Origin: Acetobacteraceae bacterium
Lineage (GTDB): Bacteria > Pseudomonadota > Alphaproteobacteria > Acetobacterales > Acetobacteraceae
DNA length: 35,283 bases
Reading direction: 5' to 3'
Assembly: GCA_030037175.1 (NCBI GenBank)
Contig: JASHRV010000089.1
Location: 1 to 35,283, forward strand
The translations under genes and the position numbers were made by a program. This document shows, piece after piece, positions 24,374 through 32,311 of the stretch. Each line of letters starts with the position of its first letter. Position 1 is the first letter of the stretch. The notes beneath the pieces are model-generated. The model did no database searches. It saw nothing but the letters and a program-made list of their open reading frames with translations, and was not told the origin of the DNA.

Positions 24374-25186
24374 TCAGGGCTTGAAGCCCTTGACCGTGTC
24401 GAGTCCCGTCACGCCCTTGATGATGGTGTCCGTCAGGGTAGCGTGGGTGAAATCGGCGCCGGTCAGATCCGCACCCGTAAGGTCGGCTCCGGAAAGATCG
24501 GCCCAGTGCAGCCTGGCTCCGCGCAAATCCGCACCCCGGAGGTCGGCGAAACGCAAGCTGGCGTATGCGAGGTTCGCGTCTTCGAAATTCGCATGGCGGA
24601 GATTGGCGTTGTTGAAATCCGAGTGCAGGATGCCCATCGACTGGTTGCGGATGTCCGCGCCGAGATTCGCATGCGAGAAGTCGGCCCCCTCGGCATCGCC
24701 GTTCAGGCGGGCAATGATCTGGGCGCCGGAAAAGTTCGCGCCAACAAGGATCGGCGCATCCTCCGGCACGTCTTCCATCCCCGGCGCCACGATGGGTCCA
24801 TGCAACAGAACGCCCGAAAGATCGGCCCGCGTGAGGTTCGTGCGCATGAGCCAGGCAAGGTCGAGCCGGTCTCCGGAAAGGTTCGCGCCCGTCAGGTCTG
24901 CATCGTCCAGATTCACGTTGTAGAGATTTGCACGCGACAGATTGGCGCCCGCAAGATTGAGACCCGAAAGGTCAGTGCCGGCGAGCGAGCGCCCGGCAAG
25001 ATCGACCGGATGGCCGGGGCCCGCCGCGCGGATGGCAGATTCGACGTCGGCACGAGAAAGAGTGCCCGCGAGCGCTGGCTTTCCGGCGAAACCGAGGGCA
25101 GCGATCCAGAGAAGCAGGCCAATTTCCACCTTCCGCGATTGCGCGCGAACTCGCCGGCATATCCTTGAGAGAAGCCGCTTCACCAC
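24374..25186 (-). CDS. Secreted pentapeptide-repeat protein
   Basis: 270 aa, GTG start at 25186 (a second GTG at 25183). A basic N-terminus and the hydrophobic stretch IGLLLWIAALGFAG ending KPALAG form a probable signal peptide. From about residue 60 the A(D/N)LxX pattern repeats, for example LSGLNLAGANLSRANLYNVN and later ADLRGADLRGARLHWADLSG, then ADLTGADLTGADF. This predicts a right-handed square beta-helix in the periplasm or envelope. A spacer segment around APGMEDVPEDAPILV interrupts the helix. Function is unknown; pentapeptide proteins act as binding scaffolds or, in the Qnr/MfpA case, DNA mimics, but those lack signal peptides. Its stop is 80 bp from the gntK start on the same strand. 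Confidence 0.88.
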   Translation of the reverse strand: MVKRLLSRICRRVRAQSRKVEIGLLLWIAALGFAGKPALAGTLSRADVESAIRAAGPGHPVDLAGRSLAGTDLSGLNLAGANLSRANLYNVNLDDADLTGANLSGDRLDLAWLMRTNLTRADLSGVLLHGPIVAPGMEDVPEDAPILVGANFSGAQIIARLNGDAEGADFSHANLGADIRNQSMGILHSDFNNANLRHANFEDANLAYASLRFADLRGADLRGARLHWADLSGADLTGADLTGADFTHATLTDTIIKGVTGLDTVKGFKP

Positions 25187-25616
25187 CGGAGCACTCTAAG
25201 TCTCTCATCCCGCTCTATCAACGTGATTTCCCGCTCAAGGAATTCGCAACAATACCCGAAGAAACCCCCCACCCGAACCAGCTTCCGGGTTCAGGACCGG
25301 TTGAACTCCTCAGGTCTCTGTGTACCGACATTCGTTTACATGATGCGCGAGCAGACCTTGCCATGGCTGTCGCCGCGTTGCATTCTATATCGTTCGCCCT
25401 AAAATGGCGCCGGGCATGCATCGGACGAGGACAAGACCGGACGCATGGACGGCATCGCAGCGCCCGCAAGCGCGACGAAGGAAGGGGCCGCTCAGTGCTG
25501 CTGACGCTGGTCCAATGCCCTGCTACCCGGCTCGCCATGGTCGGCGCCTGTCTGGCCGTCAGGCCGACATATGGGCACGCCTTACAATCCATCCCTCGAA
25601 CCGGAAGGACGCCTCA
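25187..25616. other. Intergenic region upstream of the GST gene
   Basis: 430 bp between the divergent pentapeptide-repeat and GST genes. A promoter-like pair points to the GST gene: TTGCAT (25378-25383), 16 bp, TAAAAT (25400-25405). GAACCAGCTTCCGGGTTC near 25277 is a short inverted repeat. Open frames crossing the region lack ribosome sites and I reject them as genes. Confidence 0.4.
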
Positions 25617-26321
25617 ATGATCCGCTTCTATTTCCACCCGACGCCCAATCCGGCAAAAGTCGCGCTTTTCCTGGAAGAGGCCGGTCTCGACTACGAGACG
25701 ATCCCGGTCGACACCAGCAGGGGCGAACAGCATCTGCCGGAATTTCGCGCCATCAATCCCAACGGAAAGGTGCCGGCCATCATCGACACCGATGGGCCTG
25801 GCGGCAAGGAAGTCCGCGTATTCGATTCGACCGCCATCCTGATCTATCTCGCCGAAAAAAGCGGAAAATTCCTCGGCATGCCTGAAGACCGGCCCGAGCT
25901 GCTCTCCTGGCTTCTCTTCATCGCCTCGGGCCTCGGGCCGTTCTCCGGTCAGGCCGTCCATTTCCAGTTCGCGGCACCCGAGGGGCTTGCCTATGCCGTG
26001 AACCGTTACCGCCGCGAAGCCGAGCGGCACTATCAAGTGCTGAATGATCATCTCGCCGGCCGCAGCTTCATCGTCGGTGACAGCTACACCATCGCGGATA
26101 TGTCCGCCTGGGGCTGGCTCGACCGCGCCTCGCGCGTGCTGAAGGGAGCGGACGACCCGCTCGCTCCCTACCCTCACCTGAAACGGCTCTTTCAGATGGT
26201 CGATGCCAGGCCGGCGGCCCAACGGGCGCGGGCGGTCGGAAAGGATCACGACTTCAAGAAGATCAACGACGAGGAAACCAGGCGCGCTCTCTTTCCCTCG
26301 AATTACCCGCCGGCGGCATAA
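25617..26321 (+). CDS. Glutathione S-transferase (YfcG/YghU-like)
   Basis: 234 aa. GGAAGGA lies 7 nt before ATG 25617. The thioredoxin-like N-terminal domain reads IRFYFHPTPNPAKVALFLEE, with INPNGKVPAI (cis-Pro) and VFDSTAILIYLAEKSG (Glu/Asp-Ser glutathione contact) following. The C-terminal helical domain has FIVGDSYTIADMSAWGW, the N-capping box. The short C-terminal extension after DHDFKK resembles nu-class members. It conjugates or reduces using glutathione in the cytosol; the real substrate is unknown. It appears monocistronic. Confidence 0.92.
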   Translation: MIRFYFHPTPNPAKVALFLEEAGLDYETIPVDTSRGEQHLPEFRAINPNGKVPAIIDTDGPGGKEVRVFDSTAILIYLAEKSGKFLGMPEDRPELLSWLLFIASGLGPFSGQAVHFQFAAPEGLAYAVNRYRREAERHYQVLNDHLAGRSFIVGDSYTIADMSAWGWLDRASRVLKGADDPLAPYPHLKRLFQMVDARPAAQRARAVGKDHDFKKINDEETRRALFPSNYPPAA

Positions 26322-26664
26322 AAGCGCGGCACAGGGATCATTCGAAGGCGAGAGGTTACCGCTCCCGCAAGCTTTGTTGGCAAATGCTGGAGGAGCAGTC
26401 GTCCATGTTGGTCTGTGAAAGGGGCACGGATATAGAGGACCTGTCCGGCGTTGTGGTGCCGGTCCGTTGCGCTGGCACCCATGGGGCGTCGCTTGCGTTC
26501 GTTGCGCCGTCGGCAGCCTCTGTATCATTGGATTCCAGCCGTCGAAAATTTGGTCGCTCCGCCGTAACCAGAAGCCGCCGTTGCTTGAATTTCGGTCGAG
26601 GACAAAAGGGCCGGGATACGTGTCGAGCGCCACCCCACTTTTTTGGCTACCGAGTCATTGTGCC
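26322..26664. other. Intergenic region upstream of the ECF sigma gene
   Basis: 343 bp. The right part holds the candidate ECF promoter at 26564-26589. An open frame runs through it into the sigma gene but has no ribosome site or recognisable product. Nothing else is seen. Confidence 0.5.
26564..26589 (+). promoter_or_regulatory. Candidate ECF sigma promoter of the sigma/anti-sigma operon
   Basis: GTAACC (26564-26569), 16 bp, TGAA (26586-26589), about 75 bp before the sigma ATG. The same -35 hexamer and a CGAA -10 occur upstream of the cytochrome operon. This matches the GTAACC/CGAA type I recall for the Caulobacter SigF-NrsF system. Confidence 0.55.
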
Positions 26665-27228
26665 ATGACAGCCGTGGCGGGGCTCACCTCCTCCCAAGCC
26701 ACCAGTGGGGACTGGCGGGCAATGATGGCCGCCGCCCAGAGGGGAGACGCCGTTGTATACAAGGCTCTTTTGGCCGACCTGGCTGGTTGGCTTCGCCGCT
26801 ATTACCTATCGCGTCTGCCCCCGGCGATGGTCGAGGATGCGGTCCAGGATGTCCTGTTGGCCGTTCACGAAAAGCGGCACACCTATGACCCCTCGCGTCC
26901 CTTCGGTCCGTGGCTGGCGGCCATCGCCCGCTACAAATGGATTGATCACATACGGGCGCTGAAAACCAACGCTGCGCAGCCTCTTGACGAGAATATCGGG
27001 GTTGAGGATCACGGCGAGGCCGTTGTGGCAGGCTCAGCCCTCCGTCGGCTGCTCGAGGACCTCAAGCCGGCGCAGGCAGACGTGATAAGGCTCGTGAAGA
27101 TCGAGGGCTATAGCATCGAGGAAGCGTCGAAAACCACCGGACAATCGGTGTCGCTTGTAAAGGTCAATATCCACCGCGGGCTCAAGCGCCTGGCATCGGT
27201 CCTGCGAAAGATGAACGATGCGGACTGA
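26665..27228 (+). CDS. ECF RNA polymerase sigma factor (SigF/ECF16-like)
   Basis: 187 aa from ATG 26665; no clear ribosome site. Region 2 is visible as YYLSRLPPAMVEDAVQDVLL (core binding) and RPFGPWLAAIARYKWIDHIR (-10 recognition). Region 4 is LLEDLKPAQADVIRLVKIEG followed by SIEEASKTTGQSVSLVKVNI, the helix-turn-helix for the -35. It overlaps the anti-sigma gene by 11 bp, a standard coupling. The partner type (NrsF/DUF1109) suggests a response to metal or oxidative envelope stress, and the GTAACC site upstream suggests autoregulation. The stress signal itself is inferred from the family. Confidence 0.92.
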   Translation: MTAVAGLTSSQATSGDWRAMMAAAQRGDAVVYKALLADLAGWLRRYYLSRLPPAMVEDAVQDVLLAVHEKRHTYDPSRPFGPWLAAIARYKWIDHIRALKTNAAQPLDENIGVEDHGEAVVAGSALRRLLEDLKPAQADVIRLVKIEGYSIEEASKTTGQSVSLVKVNIHRGLKRLASVLRKMNDAD

Positions 27229-27859
27229 CTCGCTCATCGAGCGCCTTGGCGATGAGGCTCGGCCGGTGAGACGGCGGAGCATCCTGCGCGAGGGAGTCAT
27301 TCTCCTGGGTCTTGGCCTGGTCGAGCTCGTTGCCTTTCTCGGCATGGGCTTCATGCGTCCGGACATGCCGGCCGCAATGGACAAACCCTCCTTTTGGTGG
27401 AAGCTGGCGAGCATGGGCCTGATTGCGGTCCTGGGCGCCGTCGTCACCATCCTGTCGCTCGATCCTGCACGGTCTCCACGACGTGGGTTGCGCTGGATCC
27501 TTGCCTGCATCGCGGCCATCTTCGCAATCGGCTGGATCATCGATGCGTCGCGCAACGGTCTGTCGGGCCTTCTGGTCCGATTGGATTGGACGCAAGGCGT
27601 GGAATGCGTCTGGAAGATGGTGGCGCTTGCAGTGCCGGCCGTGATCGCGTTGTGCCTCCTGATCCGGCGGGGAGCGCCAACCGACCGGGCCGGCACAGCG
27701 CTGGCGGCCGGGCTGTCCTCGGCAGCCTGGGGCGCTTTCGTTTTTGTCTTCGCATGCCCGTCGGACGATCCTCTCTACATTGCGGTCTGGTACACAATCG
27801 GCTGCGGAATCGTCACACTGCTTGGCCGGATCATCCTATTTCGGGTGTCACGTTGGTAA
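27218..27859 (+). CDS. NrsF-like anti-sigma factor (DUF1109), membrane protein
   Basis: 213 aa with about six hydrophobic segments (around residues 25-45, 64-80, 93-108, 134-149, 160-179 and 188-207). It lies directly behind the ECF gene, overlapping it. Two cysteines, C130 in GVECVWKM and C180 in FACPSDDPLYIAVWY, match in position and context the pair known to be needed for signal sensing in Caulobacter NrsF. The N-terminal ~25 residues (DSLIERLGDEARPVRRRSIL) are the probable cytosolic sigma-binding part. It should hold the sigma factor inactive at the membrane until thiol chemistry or metal changes the cysteines. The role is by homology. Confidence 0.9.
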   Translation: MRTDSLIERLGDEARPVRRRSILREGVILLGLGLVELVAFLGMGFMRPDMPAAMDKPSFWWKLASMGLIAVLGAVVTILSLDPARSPRRGLRWILACIAAIFAIGWIIDASRNGLSGLLVRLDWTQGVECVWKMVALAVPAVIALCLLIRRGAPTDRAGTALAAGLSSAAWGAFVFVFACPSDDPLYIAVWYTIGCGIVTLLGRIILFRVSRW

Positions 27860-28207
27860 CGTCTCTTCTCGTCCTTCTGCGCCCCGATCGCGCCTCTCGC
27901 TGGGTGGTGCCGCTCGGCGCAGCCTTCGGACGCTCCGCGCAGGTCATAAGCCTGTGATCCTGTTCGTCTCCTTCAGCCCGTCCCGCAAAATCGAATTCTT
28001 CCCGCCGAAGCCGTAACCGCGGGCCTCGTCCCCCGAACATAGGGCTGCTCGCCAGGCTCTGAAGCCGTTCTCCGAGCCACTCGCACGAGGGAGAAGGATG
28101 CCAGTTCATAGTTTGTCGGCCGGGGTCGTCTCCGCTTCAACCCTGACCGGATTCTTCGGGGATTTCAGAAAAGTCCGGCGTGCGCCGATGCGGAAGGAGC
28201 CACGGGG
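27860..28207. other. Intergenic region upstream of the cytochrome operon
   Basis: 348 bp after the anti-sigma gene. It holds the candidate ECF promoter (28012-28037) and AAGGAG (28195-28200) just before the next ATG. No coding content is convincing. Confidence 0.5.
28012..28037 (+). promoter_or_regulatory. Candidate ECF sigma promoter of the cytochrome b561 operon
   Basis: CGTAACC begins at 28012 (GTAACC 28013-28018) and CGAA lies at 28034-28037, spacing 15 bp from GTAACC. The match with the site before the sigma gene suggests that the linked sigma factor drives this operon. It lies about 170 bp before the ATG. Confidence 0.55.
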
Positions 28208-28876
28208 ATGAGCGCGGCCGTAACGGCGCGCGGCGGGCGAACCGGCCGCCGCCTGCACCCCTTGCCGGTCAGGATCATGCACTGGATCAACGCCGTTGCC
28301 ATGCTGATCATGATCACGTCGGGCTGGGGCATCTACGATGATGACGTCATCATACGGGGATTTCATTTCGCGAAGTTCCTGCGCCTTGGCGACTGGGCTG
28401 CCTGGAGCCTGAACTGGCATTTCGCCGGCATGTGGCTGCTCGCGATCAACGGCCTGATCTATCTCGGCTACGGCGTCGTCACCGGGCGCCTGCGCGAACG
28501 GCTGCTGCCGATCCGGGTGTCCGAGCTCCTCCATACAGTGCGGGAGACGTTGCATTTCAGGCTCGAGCACGCGGATATCACGACGTACAACGCGGTCCAG
28601 AAGCTGCTCTACATCATCGTGATTCTCGCCGGCATCTCGCAGGTGGTGACCGGACTCGCGATCTGGAAGCCCGTGCAGTTCTCGGGTTTGGTGTCTCTTC
28701 TGGGTGGGTTCCAGTCGGCGCGCGTTCTCCATTTCATTGGCATGGCCGTGATCTTCGGCTTTCTGGTCCTCCACGTGGTCCTGGCACTTCTCGTTCCGCG
28801 GACGATCTGGGCGATGCTGGCCGGCGGACCGGTGCTCGCTCGGCCCGGCAGCCGGGCCAAGGCACCCGGGCCATGA
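28208..28876 (+). CDS. Cytochrome b561-type membrane subunit (Ni-hydrogenase/DUF4405-like cytochrome b)
   Basis: 222 aa with four main transmembrane helices. Candidate haem-ligand histidines lie in the helices: RIMHWINAVAMLIMI, NWHFAGMWLLAI, RVLHFIGMAVIFGFLVLH. The N-terminal HPLPVRIMHWINA is typical of bacterial cytochrome b561 electron carriers. It would pass quinol electrons to the periplasmic molybdoenzyme encoded next, whose ATG overlaps its stop (ATGA). AAGGAG lies 8 nt upstream. The pair parallels MsrQ-MsrP functionally but MsrQ is a different (YedZ) family. The ECF promoter-like site upstream suggests stress control. Confidence 0.9.
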   Translation: MSAAVTARGGRTGRRLHPLPVRIMHWINAVAMLIMITSGWGIYDDDVIIRGFHFAKFLRLGDWAAWSLNWHFAGMWLLAINGLIYLGYGVVTGRLRERLLPIRVSELLHTVRETLHFRLEHADITTYNAVQKLLYIIVILAGISQVVTGLAIWKPVQFSGLVSLLGGFQSARVLHFIGMAVIFGFLVLHVVLALLVPRTIWAMLAGGPVLARPGSRAKAPGP

Positions 28877-29646
28877 GGTCCCCGTTCCGCCCCGATGACG
28901 TTCCGGACCCCGCGATCCTCGACAATCATCGTCCGCTCATCAAATCCTTCGAACGGCGTGGGTTGATCCGCCGCGGCCTTTCCCTCGGCGCGCTCGTCAT
29001 GCTGACCGGATGCGACGTCAAACGACCGGAAGCGGTCGAATCCGCCCTGCTCGCGATCTCCCGGTTCAACGACGAGGTGCAGGCGCTGCTGTTCGATCCC
29101 AACAAGCTCGCGCCCACCTATCCCGCTTCGATGATACTGAAGCCGCCCAAATTCAACGCCTATTACGACGTGATGGACGTGAAGCCGGTGAACGGCGCGA
29201 CCTGGCGCCTCGAGCTATCGGGCCTGATCGCTGACAGGCGTCCCTGGACGATACAAGATCTCCAGGCGCTGCCCCAGCGCACGATCGTGATCAAGCACAT
29301 CTGCGTCGAGGGCTGGAGCTATATCGGCGGGTGGACAGGCGTTCCTCTTCGCACATTTCTCCAGCACGTCGGTGCCGACCTCAGGGCGAAATACGTGGCC
29401 TTCAAGACCGCCGACGATTACCCGAGCAGCATCGACATGGCATCGGCGCTCCATCCGCAGACACTGCTCGCAACCGAATATGCCGGCGAAACGCTCGCCG
29501 ATCCTTTCGGCTATCCGATGCGCCTGCGCACGGCAGTCAAGCTTGGATACAAGAACCCGAAATGGGTCACGGCGATAGAGGTGACCAACAAATATCCCGG
29601 CGGATACTGGGAGTCGCGCGGCTTTTCATGGTTCGCAGGCCTCTGA
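28873..29646 (+). CDS. Sulfite-oxidase-fold molybdopterin-dependent oxidoreductase, probable lipoprotein
   Basis: 257 aa. The N-terminus FERRGLIRRGLSLGALVMLTGC combines a twin-arginine-like motif with a lipobox (LTGC); I give only these key parts. It should be folded with cofactor, exported by Tat and anchored in the membrane facing the periplasm. The molybdopterin domain shows KHICVEGWSYIGGWTGVPL, in which the Cys is the molybdenum ligand, then YPSSIDMASALHPQTLLATE and DPFGYPMRLRTAVKLGYKN. It resembles YedY/MsrP and short SUOX-like enzymes, but lacks a dimerisation domain. The substrate may be an oxidised sulfur compound such as methionine sulfoxide. It is co-translated with the cytochrome and the next gene. 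Confidence 0.9.
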   Translation: MRSPFRPDDVPDPAILDNHRPLIKSFERRGLIRRGLSLGALVMLTGCDVKRPEAVESALLAISRFNDEVQALLFDPNKLAPTYPASMILKPPKFNAYYDVMDVKPVNGATWRLELSGLIADRRPWTIQDLQALPQRTIVIKHICVEGWSYIGGWTGVPLRTFLQHVGADLRAKYVAFKTADDYPSSIDMASALHPQTLLATEYAGETLADPFGYPMRLRTAVKLGYKNPKWVTAIEVTNKYPGGYWESRGFSWFAGL

Positions 29647-30152
29647 TGGACAAATCGGGACAGAGCCGGGGCTCGCCGAAAGAAGGCGCGGTGAGGACGC
29701 GAACCCTGAGCCTCGCCGCTTCGTTCATCGCCGTCTCCTGTATCGCCCATGCCCAGAGTGCAACGCCTGGCGGCATGCCGCCGCCACCCGGGATGAATCT
29801 CGCTGAATCGGCGGCGATGCGCTTTCCGCAACCGGTTCGGGTGGGCGATCTCCTGCACCGGACGGTGCTGCAACCGGTTGAAAGTCAGAATGTTCTGGGA
29901 ACCGTGCGCGAGGTCGTTCGCACCGGAAGCGGAACGATAGAAATCGTGATCGATTTTGGCGGCTTCCTCGGGTTCGGAACCCGCCCGATCGCGGTGCCGG
30001 TGGACGCCATGGTTCTGCTCGGCCAGGACATGGAGGTTGTCGCCTTCACGCCGCAGCAGCTGCGGAAATTCCCGACCTTCTCGCCAACCGGCACCACTCC
30101 GGTGCCCAACGACACGATCATCAAGGTCGGCCTCGCCAAACCATCGCATTGA
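29646..30152 (+). CDS. Secreted PRC-barrel-like protein
   Basis: 168 aa from ATG 29646 (TGATG overlap with the previous gene). A GTG at 29691 after AGAAGG would give a better signal peptide start, MRTRTLSLAASFIAVSCIAHAQ cleaved after AHA (shown in part: SLAASFIAVSCIAHAQ). The mature part begins with a Pro/Gly-rich stretch (GGMPPPPGMN). It then has a PRC-barrel-like domain: PVRVGDLLHRTVLQPVESQN, VREVVRTGSGTIEIVIDFGG and RPIAVPVDAMVLLGQDM. It is probably periplasmic. It closes the cytochrome-molybdoenzyme operon and may be an assembly or docking partner; no enzymatic motif is seen. Confidence 0.78.
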   Translation: MDKSGQSRGSPKEGAVRTRTLSLAASFIAVSCIAHAQSATPGGMPPPPGMNLAESAAMRFPQPVRVGDLLHRTVLQPVESQNVLGTVREVVRTGSGTIEIVIDFGGFLGFGTRPIAVPVDAMVLLGQDMEVVAFTPQQLRKFPTFSPTGTTPVPNDTIIKVGLAKPSH

Positions 30153-30165
30153 TAGAGTTGTTCGT

Positions 30166-30195
30166 TTGTCTTGGCTTGAGTTGTCTTGGCTTGAG
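30166..30195 (+). repeat. Perfect 15-bp tandem duplication
   Basis: TTGTCTTGGCTTGAG occurs twice with no gap, 30166-30180 and 30181-30195, between the PRC-barrel gene and the start of the next cluster (ATG 30213). AGGAGGGAG follows directly as the ribosome site. Confidence 0.85.
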
Positions 30196-30212
30196 ACCAG
30201 GAGGGAGCCACA

Positions 30213-30950
30213 ATGCGCCGCGACTGCGCAATCGGTGTCATGGCGAAGACTCCACGCGCCGGATACTCGAAGACTCGCCTTTCTCCTCCGCTGACAGCGG
30301 AGCAGGCCGCTCTGCTGAGCGCCGCCTTTCTCCGCGACACAACCGAGAACGTCGCCGTCGCGGCGCAGCTGGCACCCATCGTGGGCTATGCGGCGTATGC
30401 GCCGCTCGGGGCGGAAGCAATGCTGTCGGCATGTCTTGCCCCTGGAACACGCTGTGTGCCCGCCGATGGAAACATCCCCGTCCCGCCCGGCGTGGAAGGC
30501 TTCGGCCGGTGCCTGCTTCATGCCGCGCAGGAACTGTTCATGCGCGGTCATTCTGCCGCCTGCGTTCTGAGCTCCGACATCCCGACGCTCCCGACCACCG
30601 CTTTGGTCCGGGCCGCCGATCTGCTCCTGGAAGGCGACGCCCGCCGCATCGTGCTCGGCGCGTGCGACGATGGCGGCTACTATCTCCTCGGCATGCGCAG
30701 CCTTCATACCGGGCTCTTCGCCGATATAGCCTGGAGCACCGCCAGCGTCGCGGACGCAACCCGCGCCCGCGCCGCTTCGCTCGGGCTCGAGCTCCTTGAG
30801 CTCCCCCCATGGTACGATATCGACGATCCGCCCTCGCTCGCGCGCTTGCTCCAGGATGGAGCGGGCTACGCCGCGCCCTGGACGAGGCGGGCGATCAAGC
30901 TTCTTGTTCCGAATCTGCAACAATTCCGGGGCGTGCCCGCCGCAGCATGA
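30213..30950 (+). CDS. TIGR04282/DUF2064-family nucleotidyl- or glycosyltransferase
   Basis: 245 aa; AGGAGGGAG lies upstream of ATG 30213. IGVMAKTPRAGYSKTRLSPP is the N-terminal nucleotide-binding motif of the family, VLSSDIPTLPTTALVRAADL the metal-binding Asp region, and VLGACDDGGYYLLGM the closing motif. The fold is GT-A/CofC-like. The family is named from arsenosugar clusters but is spread widely with other glycosyltransferases; the real substrate is unknown. Its stop overlaps the next start (ATGA), beginning a four-gene run of overlapping genes. Confidence 0.86.
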   Translation: MRRDCAIGVMAKTPRAGYSKTRLSPPLTAEQAALLSAAFLRDTTENVAVAAQLAPIVGYAAYAPLGAEAMLSACLAPGTRCVPADGNIPVPPGVEGFGRCLLHAAQELFMRGHSAACVLSSDIPTLPTTALVRAADLLLEGDARRIVLGACDDGGYYLLGMRSLHTGLFADIAWSTASVADATRARAASLGLELLELPPWYDIDDPPSLARLLQDGAGYAAPWTRRAIKLLVPNLQQFRGVPAAA

Positions 30951-32311
30951 AAAACCCCCGCCTTCTCCTGCTGATGCTGGGTGTTGCTCTCATCGGGGCC
31001 ACGGGCGCCGGCCTGCTCCTCGGCGTGCCGGGCAGCACCGGCAGCGCGCATATCGCACGGATCAACCTGCTGGTCGGGCTGATGATGCTCGCCGCGGTGA
31101 TCTATTTCGCCGCGGTGCGCATCATCCTGCGCCACGCCTGGCCGCGCGGGACAGTCTGGGCCGTGCTTGCGGTCTTCGTGTGCTTGAGGATCCTGCTCCT
31201 GACGGAACCGCCATTTCTCTCCTCGGACATCTACCGCTATGTCTGGGACGGCCGTGTGCAGGCCGCCGGCATCAATCCCTACCGCTACGTGCCCGCCGAC
31301 CCGGCACTCTCGCCGCTGCGCGACACCGTCATTTATCCGCACATCAATCGTGCCACCTATGCGCGCACGATCTATCCCCCGGCCGCGGAGCTCGTCTTCG
31401 CCGCGGTCGGTCGCATCTGGGACAGCGTTCTCGGCATGCGGCTCGCCATGCTGGGTTTCGAGGCCCTGGGGGTTGCGTGCGCATTGGCCCTGCTGCGTCT
31501 GGCCGGACTGCCGCGCGAACGCATCCTGATCTATGCGTGGAATCCGCTGCCGCTCTGGTCGTTCGCCTGCGACGGCCACGTGGACGCGATCGCCGTGGGG
31601 CTGCTTGGCCTCGCGCTGCTGCTGCGGGCGCGGCATCGCGATGGCTCAGCCGGCGCCGTCCTCGCAGGCGCGGTCCTGGTCAAGTTTTTCCCCGTCGTGG
31701 TCGCGCCCGCCTTCCTTCGCGGCGGCCGCTTCTGGCGCCCCGTCCTTGCCGGCATCGCCGTGATCGCAGCCTGCTACGGTCTTTATTTGGGCGCGGGGGC
31801 GCATGTCCTCGGCTTTCTTCCCGCTTACACGGAGCAGGAGGGAATCGCCACCGGCGGCGGCATCTGGCTTCTGGCCGGGCTGAGCAGGATCGTGACGCTG
31901 CCGGCGAACGCGCCAATCATCTACGCCGCATGCGTGGCAGCAGTCTTTATGGTTCTCACGGTTGCGATCCTGCGCCAACCGCCCCCTCGAAACGACGTAA
32001 AAGCGCTTTGCCGCGACACCGGAACCCTGGCCGCCGTTTCCATGGTCGCCATCAGCCCGCACTACCACTGGTACTTTGCCTGGCTCGCTCTGCCCGCCGT
32101 GATCGCACCCTCGCGCGCGCTTTTGTGGCTGGCGACCGCCTCTTTGCTGCTCGTTATCTCTCCGATCCCAAACGACGACTTCATCTGGCCGTCGCTCGTC
32201 TATATCCCCGCTCTCCTTCTCCTGCTGGCGGATCTTCACCGCTCGCGCGCAATGGCGCTTCCCTCGCCCGCCCGTCCCGGAGACATCGCATGTCCGCGTC
32301 AGTCGCCTTGA
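30947..32311 (+). CDS. Polytopic GT-C glycosyltransferase (mannosyltransferase-like, GT87/DUF2029 type)
   Basis: 454 aa, about ten to twelve hydrophobic segments, for example LLLMLGVALIGATGAGLLLG near the start and LLLVISPIPNDDFIWPSLVY near the end. The first periplasmic loop has PFLSSDIYRYVWDGRVQAAG, whose Asp is the expected catalytic base of GT-C enzymes using polyprenyl-phosphate sugars. INPYRYVPADPALSPLRD and HINRATYARTIYPPAAEL follow, as in bacterial DUF2029 proteins. It probably adds a sugar from a lipid carrier on the outer face of the inner membrane. It overlaps the radical SAM gene by 22 bp. The acceptor is unknown. Confidence 0.85.
   Translation: MKNPRLLLLMLGVALIGATGAGLLLGVPGSTGSAHIARINLLVGLMMLAAVIYFAAVRIILRHAWPRGTVWAVLAVFVCLRILLLTEPPFLSSDIYRYVWDGRVQAAGINPYRYVPADPALSPLRDTVIYPHINRATYARTIYPPAAELVFAAVGRIWDSVLGMRLAMLGFEALGVACALALLRLAGLPRERILIYAWNPLPLWSFACDGHVDAIAVGLLGLALLLRARHRDGSAGAVLAGAVLVKFFPVVVAPAFLRGGRFWRPVLAGIAVIAACYGLYLGAGAHVLGFLPAYTEQEGIATGGGIWLLAGLSRIVTLPANAPIIYAACVAAVFMVLTVAILRQPPPRNDVKALCRDTGTLAAVSMVAISPHYHWYFAWLALPAVIAPSRALLWLATASLLLVISPIPNDDFIWPSLVYIPALLLLLADLHRSRAMALPSPARPGDIACPRQSP

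Noticed and set aside
25165..25620. Open frames across the spacer before the GST gene
   Set aside because: No ribosome site, no domains and atypical composition; the GST start at 25617 is clear.
30796..32289. N-terminal fusion of an 848-codon frame to the radical SAM protein
   Set aside because: The upstream half is an off-frame reading of the GT-C gene; the radical SAM protein has its own ATG and GGAG at 32290.
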